Positions 19,774 to 31,092 of a DNA stretch of 64,000 nucleotides are shown here, one piece after another (positions within the stretch are counted from its first letter, which is position 1; every line of letters begins with the position of its first letter). The notes under the pieces were generated by a model. It saw only the letters and a program-made list of their open reading frames with translations. It had not been told where the DNA came from and ran no database searches. The DNA is from VRUE01 sp963703335 (GTDB lineage Bacteria > Actinomycetota > Thermoleophilia > Solirubrobacterales > 70-9): contig OY969812.1 in NCBI GenBank assembly GCA_963703335.1, forward strand, positions 1,860,001 through 1,924,000, given 5' to 3'. A program made the position numbers and the translations under genes.

Positions 19774-20616
19774 TTATCCCTTGACGGCCCCGGCGGTCAG
19801 GCCGGAGACGATGCGGCGCTGGAAGAAGAGGACGAAGACGATGATCGGCACGGTCACCACCACGGCCGCAGCGGCGATGCTGCCGGTCGGTTCGGTAAAC
19901 GAGGACTCGCCGGTGAAGAAGGCGAGCGAGGCGGGCACGGTGCGCGAGGCATCCGAAGAGGTGAGCGAGATGGCGAAGAGGAAGTCGTTCCAGGCGAAGA
20001 TGAAGACGAGGATCGCGGCGGTGAACATGCCCGGCGCGGCGAGGGGCACGATCACCTTGCGGAAGGCCTGGAACGGGGTCGCGCCATCGACCTGAGCGGC
20101 CTGCTCGAGCTCCCAGGGAATCTCGCGGAAGAAGGCGACCAGGCAGTAGATCGCCAGCGGCAGCGAGAAGGTCAGGTAGGGAATGATCAGGCCGGGATAG
20201 GTGTCGTAGAGGCCGAGCGCCCGCCACATGTCGAAGAGTGGGCCGATCGTCGAGATCGGCGGGAACATCGCGATCGCCAGGGCTCCGGCGAGGATCACCC
20301 GCTTACCGGGGAATTTAAGCCGCGCGATCGCGTAGGCGGCGAAGGAGGCGAGCACGATCGAGATCACAGTCGTCGAGAGCGCGATCAGGATCGAGTTGAT
20401 CAGCGGCTTGATGAAGGGGCTCTCATCGATGCCGCCTTCGAAGAGGCTCTTGTAGCTGTCGAGGGAGACCTCGCTGGGGATGAAGCGCCCGTCGGTGATC
20501 GATTCCGGCGTCTTCAGCGAGACCGAGATCAGCCAGAGCACCGGGATCAGGGCGAAGATCAGCACGACGACGATGCCGATGCTCCAGAGGACGTACTCGC
20601 GGCTTCCCCGTTCCAT
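19774..20616 (-). CDS. carbohydrate ABC transporter permease (MalG type)
   Basis: This 280-residue inner-membrane permease has six predicted helices, beginning VLWSIGIVVVLIFALIPVLW. The cytoplasmic EAA loop that docks on the ATPase reads EQAAQVDGATPFQAFRKVIV. An extracytoplasmic loop with SLKTPESITDG after the first helix is characteristic of the MalG/UgpE branch. It starts directly after the preceding permease stop codon and ends 11 bases before the ATPase start, so the genes are one transcription unit. The last residues (GLTAGAVKG) match the usual C-terminus of this family. Confidence 0.93.
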   Translation of the reverse strand: MERGSREYVLWSIGIVVVLIFALIPVLWLISVSLKTPESITDGRFIPSEVSLDSYKSLFEGGIDESPFIKPLINSILIALSTTVISIVLASFAAYAIARLKFPGKRVILAGALAIAMFPPISTIGPLFDMWRALGLYDTYPGLIIPYLTFSLPLAIYCLVAFFREIPWELEQAAQVDGATPFQAFRKVIVPLAAPGMFTAAILVFIFAWNDFLFAISLTSSDASRTVPASLAFFTGESSFTEPTGSIAAAAVVVTVPIIVFVLFFQRRIVSGLTAGAVKG

Positions 20617-21525
20617 CTACTTCACCGGCCTTCCTTCCTCGACCCTGGTGCCGAGCACCTTCACGTAGAGCGTCGCGATGATCAGCACGCAGATGAAGAT
20701 CAGCACCGAGACGGCGGAGCCGAGGCCGAGGTTGAGTCGCGAGATCAGCTGGTTGAAACCGAGGATCGAGACCGATTCGGTGTCCTGCGCACCGGCGGTC
20801 ATGATGTAAATCGTGTCGAAGACGCGGAAGGCGTCGAGGGTGCGGAACAGCAGCGCGACGAGGATCGCCGGCTTCATCAGCGGCAGGGTGATGCGGGTGA
20901 AGCGCTGCCAGGCACTGGCCCCGTCGACCTTCGCCGCCTCGTAGAGCTGGGAGTCGATCGTGACCAGCCCGGCGAGCAGCAGTAGCGCCATGAAGGGCGT
21001 CGTCTTCCAGACCTCGGCCATGATGATCACGGCGAAGGAGCTGAAGCGGCCGCCGAACCAGTCCATTTCGTCGGAGATCAGCGGCAGGTTGTTGACGAAG
21101 CCGCTGTCCGGGGCGAAGGCGAACTGCCAGGCGAAGGCGGAGACGACGGTGATGATCCCGTAGGGGATCAGCACCGCGGTGCGGACGACGCCGCGGCCGA
21201 AGATTGCCCGGTGCATGACCAGGGCGATCGCCATGCCCAGCACCAGCTCGATCGAGACGGTGACGACGGTGAGGAAGACGGTGTTGAAGACGTCGGTCCA
21301 CCAGAGCTGCGAGCTGAGCACCGTGGTGTAGTTGTCGAGGCCGACGAAGCCGCCCTCGTCGGGGAAGCGCAGGTCGATCTGCTGCACCGAGAGGGCGATC
21401 GCGTAGGCGATCGGGTAGGCGGTGACGGCGAGCATCGCGATCACCGCCGGCGCGCAGAGCAGCCAGGCGAGTCGGTGCTCGGAGCGGGTGCGCTCGCTGG
21501 CGGCAGCCGGGACGTGCGCCTCCAT
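20617..21525 (-). CDS. carbohydrate ABC transporter permease (MalF/UgpA type)
   Basis: This 302-residue permease pairs with the MalG-type protein downstream. Helix 1 is LAWLLCAPAVIAMLAVTAYP, after a short cytoplasmic start rich in Ala and Glu. The family signature IDLRFPDEGGFVGLDNYTTV follows. The EAA loop is YEAAKVDGASAWQRFTRITL. ATG 21525 overlaps the stop of the binding-protein gene. No tag within the permeases distinguishes the sugar. Hydrophobic segments and spacing are those of a complete gene. Confidence 0.93.
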   Translation of the reverse strand: MEAHVPAAASERTRSEHRLAWLLCAPAVIAMLAVTAYPIAYAIALSVQQIDLRFPDEGGFVGLDNYTTVLSSQLWWTDVFNTVFLTVVTVSIELVLGMAIALVMHRAIFGRGVVRTAVLIPYGIITVVSAFAWQFAFAPDSGFVNNLPLISDEMDWFGGRFSSFAVIIMAEVWKTTPFMALLLLAGLVTIDSQLYEAAKVDGASAWQRFTRITLPLMKPAILVALLFRTLDAFRVFDTIYIMTAGAQDTESVSILGFNQLISRLNLGLGSAVSVLIFICVLIIATLYVKVLGTRVEEGRPVK

Positions 21526-22808
21526 CAGAGCAACCCTTCCCGCTTGACCGCGTCTTCGAGGTTGGAGCGCAGTTCGTCGTAGACCGAGGTGGCGTCTTCG
21601 GGGTCGATCTTGTCGGGCGGGTGCAGCGAGCGCTGCACGGCGAGGCTGACGTCCTGGTAGGCGGCGGTGCTGGGTCGCGGGCCGGCGCCTTCGATCGAGC
21701 TCTTGACCAGCGGGGCGAAGCCGGGGTATGCCTCGGTCACGACTTTGCTCGCGTAGAGGTCGGAGCGCGATGGCGGCAGGCCGTCGAGTTCGACCGCGGT
21801 CTCCTGGCTCTTGCGGCTGGCCAAACAGGCGGCCGCGTCGAAGGCGATGTCCTTGTTCTCCGAGAAAGAGCTGACCGCGAGGTTGAAGCCGCCGAGCGGT
21901 GGCTTGCTGGGACGGTTGGCGTCGATCCGCGGGAAGCGCGCGAAGCCCATGTTCTTGGCGATCTCGGGCGCTTCTTCCTTGGCGCTCGCGTAAGCAAAGG
22001 TGTAATTGGTCATGAAGGCCGATTCACCCGACTCGAAGGCGATCCGCGAGGTGTCCTCATTGGAGGTCGAGAGGCTGGGCGGCGCCGCGGAGGAGTTGGC
22101 GAAGCGGCCCATCACTTCCAGCGCCCGCGTCGTCGGCCCCTCGGCGAGGTCGACCGTTTCGGGCCCCGAGAGGAGTTGGGTGCCGGCACTCTCGATCAGC
22201 GCGTTGGCCCAGACGGTGAAGCCCTCGTAGCGGTTCGCCTGCACCTGGATCGTGCCGGCGTTGTCGCGGCCCAGCCGTTCGGCCTCATCGATCATCTCGT
22301 CCCAGGTCCGCGGCGCTTTTTTGACCAGGTCCTTGCGGTACCAGAGCAGCTGGGTGTTGGTGTTGAACGGCGCCGCGTACAGCTTGCCCTCGAAGGAGGC
22401 GGTTTCGATCACGCCCGGGAAGACCTTTTCGGTCACTTCCTGCTTGCGCTTGCCGGTCCACTCTTCGACCCAACCGGCATTGGCGAACTCGCCGGTCCAG
22501 ATCACGTCCATACCGACGATGTCGATCGATGAGTCGTCGGCTCCCAGCCGGCGAACCAGCTGTTCGCGCTGTTGGCTGGCGTCGGTGGGGAGGAATTCCG
22601 GTTCGACCGTGTAGCGGCCGTTCGATTCTTCGCTGCAGCGTTTCGAGACTTCCTCGATCGTGCCGCCCGGCTGGATCGCAACGAAGAAGCTCAGCGTCTG
22701 TCCCTTGGCGGCGTCGGAGTCGCTTCCGGAGACCAGCAGGACGACGACCAGGGCGACCGCGCCCAAGAAGACAAAGCCGATGGCCGCCACGCGAGCTGTC
22801 AATTCCAT
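21525..22808 (-). CDS. extracellular solute-binding protein of a sugar ABC importer
   Basis: A protein of about 427 residues with an N-terminal membrane anchor (ARVAAIGFVFLGAVALVVVL) but no lipobox cysteine, so it is probably held by an uncleaved helix or a normal signal. The body is a family 1 binding protein: TLSFFVAIQPGGTIEEVSK, VGMDVIWTGEFANAGWVEEW and YAAPFNTNTQLLWYRKDLVK are typical of disaccharide binders such as trehalose/maltose proteins. ATG 22808 is preferred, although its GGAGGG abuts the codon; a GTG at 22844 would start upstream, inside a perfect hairpin (22820-22840). It heads the operon ending with the ATPase at 18596. Confidence 0.88.
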   Translation of the reverse strand: MELTARVAAIGFVFLGAVALVVVLLVSGSDSDAAKGQTLSFFVAIQPGGTIEEVSKRCSEESNGRYTVEPEFLPTDASQQREQLVRRLGADDSSIDIVGMDVIWTGEFANAGWVEEWTGKRKQEVTEKVFPGVIETASFEGKLYAAPFNTNTQLLWYRKDLVKKAPRTWDEMIDEAERLGRDNAGTIQVQANRYEGFTVWANALIESAGTQLLSGPETVDLAEGPTTRALEVMGRFANSSAAPPSLSTSNEDTSRIAFESGESAFMTNYTFAYASAKEEAPEIAKNMGFARFPRIDANRPSKPPLGGFNLAVSSFSENKDIAFDAAACLASRKSQETAVELDGLPPSRSDLYASKVVTEAYPGFAPLVKSSIEGAGPRPSTAAYQDVSLAVQRSLHPPDKIDPEDATSVYDELRSNLEDAVKREGLL

Positions 22809-22819
22809 CCCTCCGTCTC

Positions 22820-22840
22820 GGCCCCGCAGACCGCGGGGCC
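22820..22840. promoter_or_regulatory. 8-bp perfect inverted repeat upstream of the sugar-importer operon
   Basis: GGCCCCGC and GCGGGGCC flank a five-base centre (AGACC), immediately upstream of the ATG at 22808 of the binding-protein gene. The palindrome could be an operator for a sugar-responsive repressor or an RNA hairpin in the leader. No regulator gene is adjacent and there is no T-tract for termination in either direction. Confidence 0.4.
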
Positions 22841-22904
22841 GCACCGGTAGAGATGCCCGAATCGGCTGCTGCTTAAACGCTGACGTCCAGCCAGCCCTAA
22901 GAGC

Positions 22905-25900
22905 TCAACCTTTCCCTCGCGCTACCCAGAGCGACGCTGGTGCTGCCAGAACAAAGCCGCCCGACAGTTCCACGTATTTGCCGCAGTATTTCGTGCTTCC
23001 TTCGAGGAATGGAATTTGGACCCCTTTGGCTTTCGCGCTCGGAGGATTGCCTCCGCTGAGTTCCAGCAGCGGTGCTTCGGCCGAGCCGTATACGCAGCGG
23101 ACTCCGAAGGGGCATTCCGACCATTCGATCTGGATCCCGGAAGAGAGGCGGCCATCGCCCTTCAACGTCGATCTGACCGAGCCTTTGAGCGGAACGCCTT
23201 TGACGACGACACTGGCGCAAGGCTGGCATTCGGTCAGTTTCATCGTTTCGACTTCCGCGGCAAGCGGATTGCCGGCCCCCGCTTTGCTCGAGGCGACGAT
23301 CGTGGCCCCATAGCAGGGCTGTTCGCCGAAATTCCCCAGCCCTACACTGAGCATCCCTTGGAGTTTTGCTTCGAGTTTGGTCCCTTCGGCGTAGACGTCC
23401 GTGGACAAGCAAGGACTTGTGAACGCTTTGCAGAGCACGGTTTCAGAAGCTTCGCTGGCGTAGAGCGGTTTGGGAGCCGTCACTTCGTAGGTTGCTGTCA
23501 GTTTGATGCTTTCGCCGCAGATGAATTTGCTGCCTTCTTCGAATTTCAGGTCGACTTCGCTGGCGGCAAGGCTGGCTGTGCTACTACCTTCAAGCGCGAG
23601 CCCGATTTCAGGAGTCCCGTAGGTGCAGGTGGCGCCGAACGGGCAGCCGGTGGCTTTGATTCCAGTGCTGCCTTTCCCGCTTTTGAGCGCGAGCGAGCCA
23701 TTGCTTCCCCCTGTGCTTGCGAGGCCGGCAAGGTAAGGAAGGTTGCGTGCTTCGAGCGTTTTGCAGCCTCCGCTGGAGCAGCCCGCAACCGTCAGGGCGG
23801 TTACTTCGAGCGGCAGCGGTACCCCGGTATCGGCGGTTGATTTGCCGCTGATCGTAGATTCGCTGCATTCCTGGCTTATCGTGGGACCGGACAGTTTGAG
23901 CTTGCCAGTGCCTTTCAGTTTGGCCTGGATCAGGGTCCCCGCTGGGTAGCGCTGGCCGGCAGCACATGAGGAGCCAGGGACTTTGCAGATGGCTGTGGGC
24001 ATCGGAGTTTCAAAAAGAGCTTTAGCCGTCGTGGTTCCTTCGCTGTTAGTCGCGACGATGCGCACGTGGTAAAGCGTCCCGGCCTGGAGGCCGCCGATCG
24101 TCTGGTTCACCGGCACGTCGCTTTCGCCTGTGCCGGCATCCCCGTCGGGTACAGGAGCGCTGGTGCCATAAACAAGGGTTGGCCCGTACTCGAAGTGATA
24201 TTTGGACGGGAACCCCTTCGGGTTGACAGACGCACGCAGGGTAGCGCCCGTTCCCGAGACGGCTGTCGGTTCTTCGGCAATAACACCGGGCCGCCAGTCC
24301 GGGGTTTCAAATTCACGATCGGTGCCATAGGTTGTGCCAGCGACGTTCGACGCCACGAGGCGGTAGTGATATTTGGTCAGCCCTTTGACGTTGATCGCCT
24401 GGGTAACCGGAACACCTGCCCGTCCAGAGCCGATATCAGCATCTGGAATTGGAACGCTGTTGCCATACCCGGTGCTTGTGCCCCATTCGAAGCGGTAGTG
24501 GGTACTAGAGCCCCTAGGGTTGCTCGTTCCGTGCAAGATGGCTTTGCCGGCCGCTACGCCGCTCACTCCTTCTGTAGTGGCGAACGGCGGGGCCGGAGGG
24601 GTAGTGAATTCTTCGTCCACGCCGTAGCCGATGCCTGCGCTGTTCTGCGCACGGATCCGGAAGTGGTAAAGCATGGCGGGTTCGAAATTTGCCCATGTGC
24701 CGCTCACTGCAATCGTTTGCCAGCCTGAACCGGCACCCCATTGCCCAGTGGTGCTTCCATAGGCTGTGGTCGGCCCGTATTCGAAGGCGTAGGTGGCGGC
24801 GATGCCGTGCGGGTTGACGTAGCCAGTCAAGGTCGCTTCGGTGGGCTGGATATTCGTCGCTTCTTCCGTTTCCCCGTACGGAATCGTGCCGAGCCGAGGG
24901 CCGACCGTCACCCCTAGCGAATCGGCGACTTCTGTGATTTCCATGTAGAGCCCGTAGTCAGACCCGCAGCCCTGCGGTGGCAGTACCTTTGCGGAAAGTA
25001 TGCCCAGCGCTACATGACCAGCAAATACCGGACCGCCACTGTCCCCCTCATCGGCACAGGTGGGCCCGAATTTGACGAGGTGATACTCCAAGCCAGCGCT
25101 TACTTTCGCGGTGACGTTCACCTGGACCACGGGACCACATCGACCGCCCGTTGTGAAACCGGAGTGGCAGACGTACTCGCCCCAGTAGCTGGCGCTTTCG
25201 GCTTCGATCGGCGTTTCCTGCGCTTCGGTGCCGTGTTCCCAGAAGGCCACCTGCGACGGCCAAGGGCTTTTGTCCCAGTAGGAGCCGTTGGCGTTGATCG
25301 CGGTCCAATCGCCGCCGGGATAGTTGGTCCCTTCGGCCAGGCCGATGGCCGGGGATTCAGCCAGGTTCGGTACTTCCGCATACCATTTATAGGTTCCTCC
25401 AAGAACGACGCAATGCCCCGCCGTCAATATGAACCTATTGCCAAACGTATTCCCAATTGCCTTGAAACCCGCAGTGCATTCAGGTCCATAGAGGCCACCT
25501 TTCCTAATCCCAACGCCGCCCCGCAGGGGGCGGGTGCACCGCTTGAATTCAAATTGGCAACTGGTGTTCTTCGCTTCGAGGTTTTCGGCCTCGAGGGAGC
25601 GTACTTCCACTCTTGTCCCAAACTTGCTCGCGGCCCCTTCGATTTCCGCCTGCTGCGGCTTGGTTGCACGGCTGGCAACACCGACCACGACGGCGTTGGC
25701 CCTGGGGTCAAGGGAGGTTTGGATCAGGCCTTCCTTGAGCTGATCCAGCAGCTCCAGATCGAGTTGTTCCTGTGTCGCTTCCAGCTCGAACCAGCTGTAT
25801 GTCGCTGGCTCGAGGCGGGTGCTGGTCGCGATGCCAGCATCGGAAAGTGCTTTCTGCAAGGCCTCTCCCTCGGCCCCTTGCATTACCGGAACGACAAATT

Positions 25901-26180
25901 CACCACCCTCATTGTCGAACCAGACGCCCGCATAGTCGCCGCCCTGAACCGCCTTGAGCTCGTCCACCGCTCCGGCGCCGCTGCGTTGCAGCAATAGATT
26001 CTTTTCTGCCGTCTCGGCCGAAACGCCGAGGTCATCCCGATAGCTCTGAACTTCCAGCGGACGCAGCTCGCTGCCTGGCTGTGTTTCAGCGGCGGCGGAC
26101 GCCGCGTGGATCGCAAGCAGCGCCGCGATGAAAAGGGACCAGGCCCACAGGAGACCTGTCCTGGACCGCTCGTCGTTCAT
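22905..26180 (-). CDS. secreted multidomain chymotrypsin-like serine protease
   Basis: This protein of about 1091 residues has a signal peptide (LLWAWSLFIAALLAIHAASA) and a pro-region to about residue 205. An S1-type protease domain follows with the whole triad: His about 256 in ILTAGHCV, Asp about 291 in GGDWTAI, Ser about 381 in DEGDSGGPV. Next come three repeats of 85-95 residues of fibronectin III type, each with a NPxG...YxFEYG motif (roughly 445-725). Two Cys-rich copies of about 165 residues follow (735-895 and 905-1090), each containing CPFGxxCxYG. I do not know the function of the last pair. The ATG overlaps the stop of the upstream gene. It should be exported and processed; its target is unknown. 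Codon choice is less GC-biased than in neighbouring enzyme genes. Confidence 0.88.
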   Translation of the reverse strand: MNDERSRTGLLWAWSLFIAALLAIHAASAAAETQPGSELRPLEVQSYRDDLGVSAETAEKNLLLQRSGAGAVDELKAVQGGDYAGVWFDNEGGEFVVPVMQGAEGEALQKALSDAGIATSTRLEPATYSWFELEATQEQLDLELLDQLKEGLIQTSLDPRANAVVVGVASRATKPQQAEIEGAASKFGTRVEVRSLEAENLEAKNTSCQFEFKRCTRPLRGGVGIRKGGLYGPECTAGFKAIGNTFGNRFILTAGHCVVLGGTYKWYAEVPNLAESPAIGLAEGTNYPGGDWTAINANGSYWDKSPWPSQVAFWEHGTEAQETPIEAESASYWGEYVCHSGFTTGGRCGPVVQVNVTAKVSAGLEYHLVKFGPTCADEGDSGGPVFAGHVALGILSAKVLPPQGCGSDYGLYMEITEVADSLGVTVGPRLGTIPYGETEEATNIQPTEATLTGYVNPHGIAATYAFEYGPTTAYGSTTGQWGAGSGWQTIAVSGTWANFEPAMLYHFRIRAQNSAGIGYGVDEEFTTPPAPPFATTEGVSGVAAGKAILHGTSNPRGSSTHYRFEWGTSTGYGNSVPIPDADIGSGRAGVPVTQAINVKGLTKYHYRLVASNVAGTTYGTDREFETPDWRPGVIAEEPTAVSGTGATLRASVNPKGFPSKYHFEYGPTLVYGTSAPVPDGDAGTGESDVPVNQTIGGLQAGTLYHVRIVATNSEGTTTAKALFETPMPTAICKVPGSSCAAGQRYPAGTLIQAKLKGTGKLKLSGPTISQECSESTISGKSTADTGVPLPLEVTALTVAGCSSGGCKTLEARNLPYLAGLASTGGSNGSLALKSGKGSTGIKATGCPFGATCTYGTPEIGLALEGSSTASLAASEVDLKFEEGSKFICGESIKLTATYEVTAPKPLYASEASETVLCKAFTSPCLSTDVYAEGTKLEAKLQGMLSVGLGNFGEQPCYGATIVASSKAGAGNPLAAEVETMKLTECQPCASVVVKGVPLKGSVRSTLKGDGRLSSGIQIEWSECPFGVRCVYGSAEAPLLELSGGNPPSAKAKGVQIPFLEGSTKYCGKYVELSGGFVLAAPASLWVARGKG

Positions 26181-26962
26181 TCCACCGGAGTGCACGAGCG
26201 GACGATGGTGGTTCCGTCGAAGAGCTCCTCGTTCAGCCTGAAGCTCGTCAGGCGGGCGTCGAGGTGCCCTTTCGGGCAGCGAGCCATGGCGAAGCTGTGC
26301 TGGTCTTCCCGCGCCCCCGCCAATCGCTTGATCACCACACTGAAGTCGAGAAGCTTGGCCGTGCCGTCCTGGATCAGCGGGATCCTCGTAATCACTCGAA
26401 GTCCATAGGGACCCTGGTCCAGCGACCTGATCTTTGCCACCGCGATCACCGGCGCGGAGACGGGTGCAGGGACATACGCACGCACGAAGGCCGTCGTCGT
26501 GCCCGTCCTCACCCCCCCGTTGAAGAGCATCAGCTTTATCGCCACCGGTTCCTGCCGAGACGGGAGCTCGATGTGAGCCAGTCCGGTTCCCACCTGTGCG
26601 TCAGCGCACCGCCTCATCACTTCTCTGGTTGAGGCGTTGACCAACCGCCACGAGCAGGCGGGTATGCCGGCGCCCTCCACCGCCCCGTTCTTGTCCAGGT
26701 CCAGGGTTATTTCCCGGAGCGCGGGCGTCTCAGCGGTTGTTTCTGTGACTCTTCCGCTCAGGCCCACTGCCACAGGGGTGAGGCGATGTCTCGATAGGGC
26801 CTTTGGCTGCAGGCCTCCGTTGAAGCTGAACGGCCCCCAGCCGGCTTCGACGATCGCGGGCTTCTCCGCCTTGACGTGTACGGTGGCGATCCCCGCCAGC
26901 GTCAACGCCAGCAGGCCGGCAAGCGCCAGCGCCTTTGCTCCTCCCTCGAGCTTCACAGTCAA
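26177..26962 (-). CDS. secreted hypothetical protein, Thermoleophilia-type family
   Basis: The function is unknown. The 261-residue product has a signal sequence (LALAGLLALTLAGIATVHVK) and a mature domain with recurring features: LREITLDLDKNGAVEGAGIP, a Cys pair around CSWRLVN and RRCADAQVGTG, then LMLFNGGVRTG and a near-terminal ARCPKGHLDAR. I recall close look-alikes chiefly in Solirubrobacterales, where they are abundant secreted proteins without assigned roles. Its TGA overlaps the ATG of the large protease gene, so the two are co-translated, which suggests a related surface role. The upstream 140 bases include an AT-rich stretch (26960-27005) that probably holds the promoter. Confidence 0.8.
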   Translation of the reverse strand: MTVKLEGGAKALALAGLLALTLAGIATVHVKAEKPAIVEAGWGPFSFNGGLQPKALSRHRLTPVAVGLSGRVTETTAETPALREITLDLDKNGAVEGAGIPACSWRLVNASTREVMRRCADAQVGTGLAHIELPSRQEPVAIKLMLFNGGVRTGTTTAFVRAYVPAPVSAPVIAVAKIRSLDQGPYGLRVITRIPLIQDGTAKLLDFSVVIKRLAGAREDQHSFAMARCPKGHLDARLTSFRLNEELFDGTTIVRSCTPVE

Positions 26963-27099
26963 ATATTAGTCAGGAATTACTGATTATGTCCATATGGATG
27001 CACCAGGCCGTAGCTAAGCGATAGGTATTGTCTTACAGACAGAACATATCGCCATCGAGATCGCTTTAGGCCAAGCGACAGATTCGGCGGGTGGCTGGC

Positions 27100-29282
<2,183 letters not shown>

Positions 29283-29286
<4 letters not shown>

Positions 29287-29960
29287 GCTGGCATCCCAGC
29301 CGCGGCAACGGCTTCGAAGACCCGCAACCCGTCGGTCGACCCGGTCAACGGATCGACCGCGTGCTCTGGGTGCGGCATCAGCCCGAGCACGTTGCCTGCC
29401 TCGTTGCGCACCCCGGCGATGTCGCGCGCCGATCCGTTCGGGTTATGTCCCGGCGCGTAGCGGTAGGCAACCTGTTTCTTGACTTCGAGCCAATCGAGCA
29501 CCTCATCCGGCGCCCAGAACCGCCCTTCACCGTGCTTGGCTGGGATCGACAAGCGCTCTGTATCGGATCCATACACGGTGCCCCACGACCCTTCCGCCGC
29601 TCCGCCCGTGACCAGGTCTAGCTGGCGGCAGTGGAAGCGGAGATCCTCGTTGAGGAGCAGGGCGCCCGGCAGCAATCCGGCCTCGCAAAGAACCTGGAAG
29701 CCGTTGCAGATGCCGAGCACCGGGCCGCCGCCGGCCGCGAACTCGCCCACCGCCTTCATCGCCGGCGAGAAGCGGGCGATTGCGCCGGCCCGCAGGTAGT
29801 CGCCGTAGGAGAAGCCACCGGGGATGACGATGGCGTCGATGCCGTCCAGGTCGCGCTCTTCGTGCCAGACCAGCCGCGCTTCGCCGCCGCTTAGCTCGCA
29901 GGCGTGCAGGGCGTCCCGCTCATCGCAGGAGCCGGGAAACTGGAGCACCCCCCAGCGCAT
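29283..29960 (-). CDS. purQ: phosphoribosylformylglycinamidine synthase glutaminase PurQ
   Basis: PurQ is the class I glutamine amidotransferase that feeds ammonia to PurL. The 225-residue protein begins MRWGVLQFPGSCDERDAL. It carries the oxyanion/glutamine region VIPGGFSYGDYLRAGAIA, the nucleophile cysteine in VLGICNGFQVLCEAG, and the His-Glu pair in LMPHPEHAVDP. The start ATG 29960 shares a base with the purS stop codon; longer open reading upstream is within purS and purC and rejected. The order S-Q-L with one-base to four-base overlaps fits a stoichiometric complex. Confidence 0.97.
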
Positions 29961-30196
29961 CAGGCGGCGCCGTCTAGCTGCTCGATCTCGTAGTCCTCGA
30001 TCAGCGGGTTGGCGAGCAGCTTTTCGCAGAGCTCTGCCAGCCGCTCCGGATTCTCGGCCTCCAGCTCGACCATGCGGCCGACCCGCACGTGCTCGATCCC
30101 CTCGAAGCCAAGCGCCGGCAGCGCCCGCTCGACCGCCTTGCCCTGGGGGTCGAGGATTCCCTCCTTCGGGCGAATCAGGACCCGCGCCTTCGCCAC
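29960..30196 (-). CDS. purS: phosphoribosylformylglycinamidine synthase subunit PurS
   Basis: PurS is the small bridging subunit of the three-part FGAM synthase. At 78 residues it has the usual length. It opens with KARVLIRPKEGILDPQGKAV, and the characteristic centre is FEGIEHVRVGRMVELE. The C-terminal ANPLIEDYEIEQL closes the ferredoxin-like fold. It overlaps the purC stop at its start and the purQ ATG at its end, so the three are translated together. Confidence 0.96.
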   Translation of the reverse strand: MAKARVLIRPKEGILDPQGKAVERALPALGFEGIEHVRVGRMVELEAENPERLAELCEKLLANPLIEDYEIEQLDGAA

Positions 30197-31044
30197 TAGA
30201 AGGAGCGCTCCGTGATCCGCTCGTAGGCCTCGACGTACTTGGCACGGGTCTGCTCGACCACGTCGGGCGGCAGCTCCGGCGCCGGCGGCGTGTGGTCCCA
30301 GCCGGCCTCATCGGCCCAGTCGCGCACGTACTGCTTGTCGAAGGACGGCTGCGTCTTACCCGGTTCATAGCGGTCGGCGGGCCAGAAGCGCGAGGAGTCC
30401 GGCGTCAGCACCTCGTCGGCGAGGACGATCTCGGCTCCAGCGTGGCTGCCGAACTCGAACTTGGTGTCGGCGAGGATGATGCCGCGCTCCGCCGCGTGTT
30501 CCGCGCCGCGCACGTAGACCTCGATCGATATGCGCCGCAGCTCCTCCATCAGCGCCCGGTCGCCGACTATCTCGGCGGCGCGGTCGAAGTCGACGTTCTC
30601 GTCGTGGTCGCCGATCTCGGCCTTGGTCGCCGGGGTGAAGATCGGTTCCGGCAGCTTGTCGGACTCGAGCAGGTTCGGCGGCAGCTCGATCCCGCAGACC
30701 GCGCCGCCGTTCTTGTATTCCTTCCAGCCCGAGCCGGAGAGGTAGCCGCGCACCACGCACTCCACCGGGTACATCTCCAAACGCCGCACCCGCATCGCCC
30801 GCTCCACCACCTCTTCCGGCACGTCGGCCGAGATGAAGTGGTTGGGCACGATGTCGCCGGTCAGCTCGAACCAGAATTCCGAGATCCGGTTCAGCACCTT
30901 GCCCTTGTCGGGGATCGGCGTCGGCATCACTACGTCGTAGATCGAGATCCGGTCCGAGGCGACCATCAGCAGGTCGTCCTCCCACTCGTAGATCTCGCGG
31001 ACCTTCCCGGAGGAGTGGAGCTTCAGATCAGTAACAGGCGGCAT
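30196..31044 (-). CDS. purC: SAICAR synthetase
   Basis: PurC joins aspartate to CAIR. The 282-residue protein has the SAICAR signatures SSGKVREIYEWEDDLLMVAS, VECVVRGYLSGSGWKEY and the second signature LADTKFEFG, as well as DEVLTPDSSRFWP. It leads the purC-S-Q-L operon on the minus strand. Upstream, between it and the divergent cytochrome P450, lies one of the long inverted-repeat elements (31093-31213), which leaves fewer than 50 bases of ordinary DNA for its promoter. ATG 31044 is unambiguous from the conserved start (PPVTDLKLHSSGK). Confidence 0.97.
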   Translation of the reverse strand: MPPVTDLKLHSSGKVREIYEWEDDLLMVASDRISIYDVVMPTPIPDKGKVLNRISEFWFELTGDIVPNHFISADVPEEVVERAMRVRRLEMYPVECVVRGYLSGSGWKEYKNGGAVCGIELPPNLLESDKLPEPIFTPATKAEIGDHDENVDFDRAAEIVGDRALMEELRRISIEVYVRGAEHAAERGIILADTKFEFGSHAGAEIVLADEVLTPDSSRFWPADRYEPGKTQPSFDKQYVRDWADEAGWDHTPPAPELPPDVVEQTRAKYVEAYERITERSF

Positions 31045-31092
31045 TGGCGCGATGCTAGCGGGGGGAGAGGCGGGGAGGGTCGAGGAGGCGGG

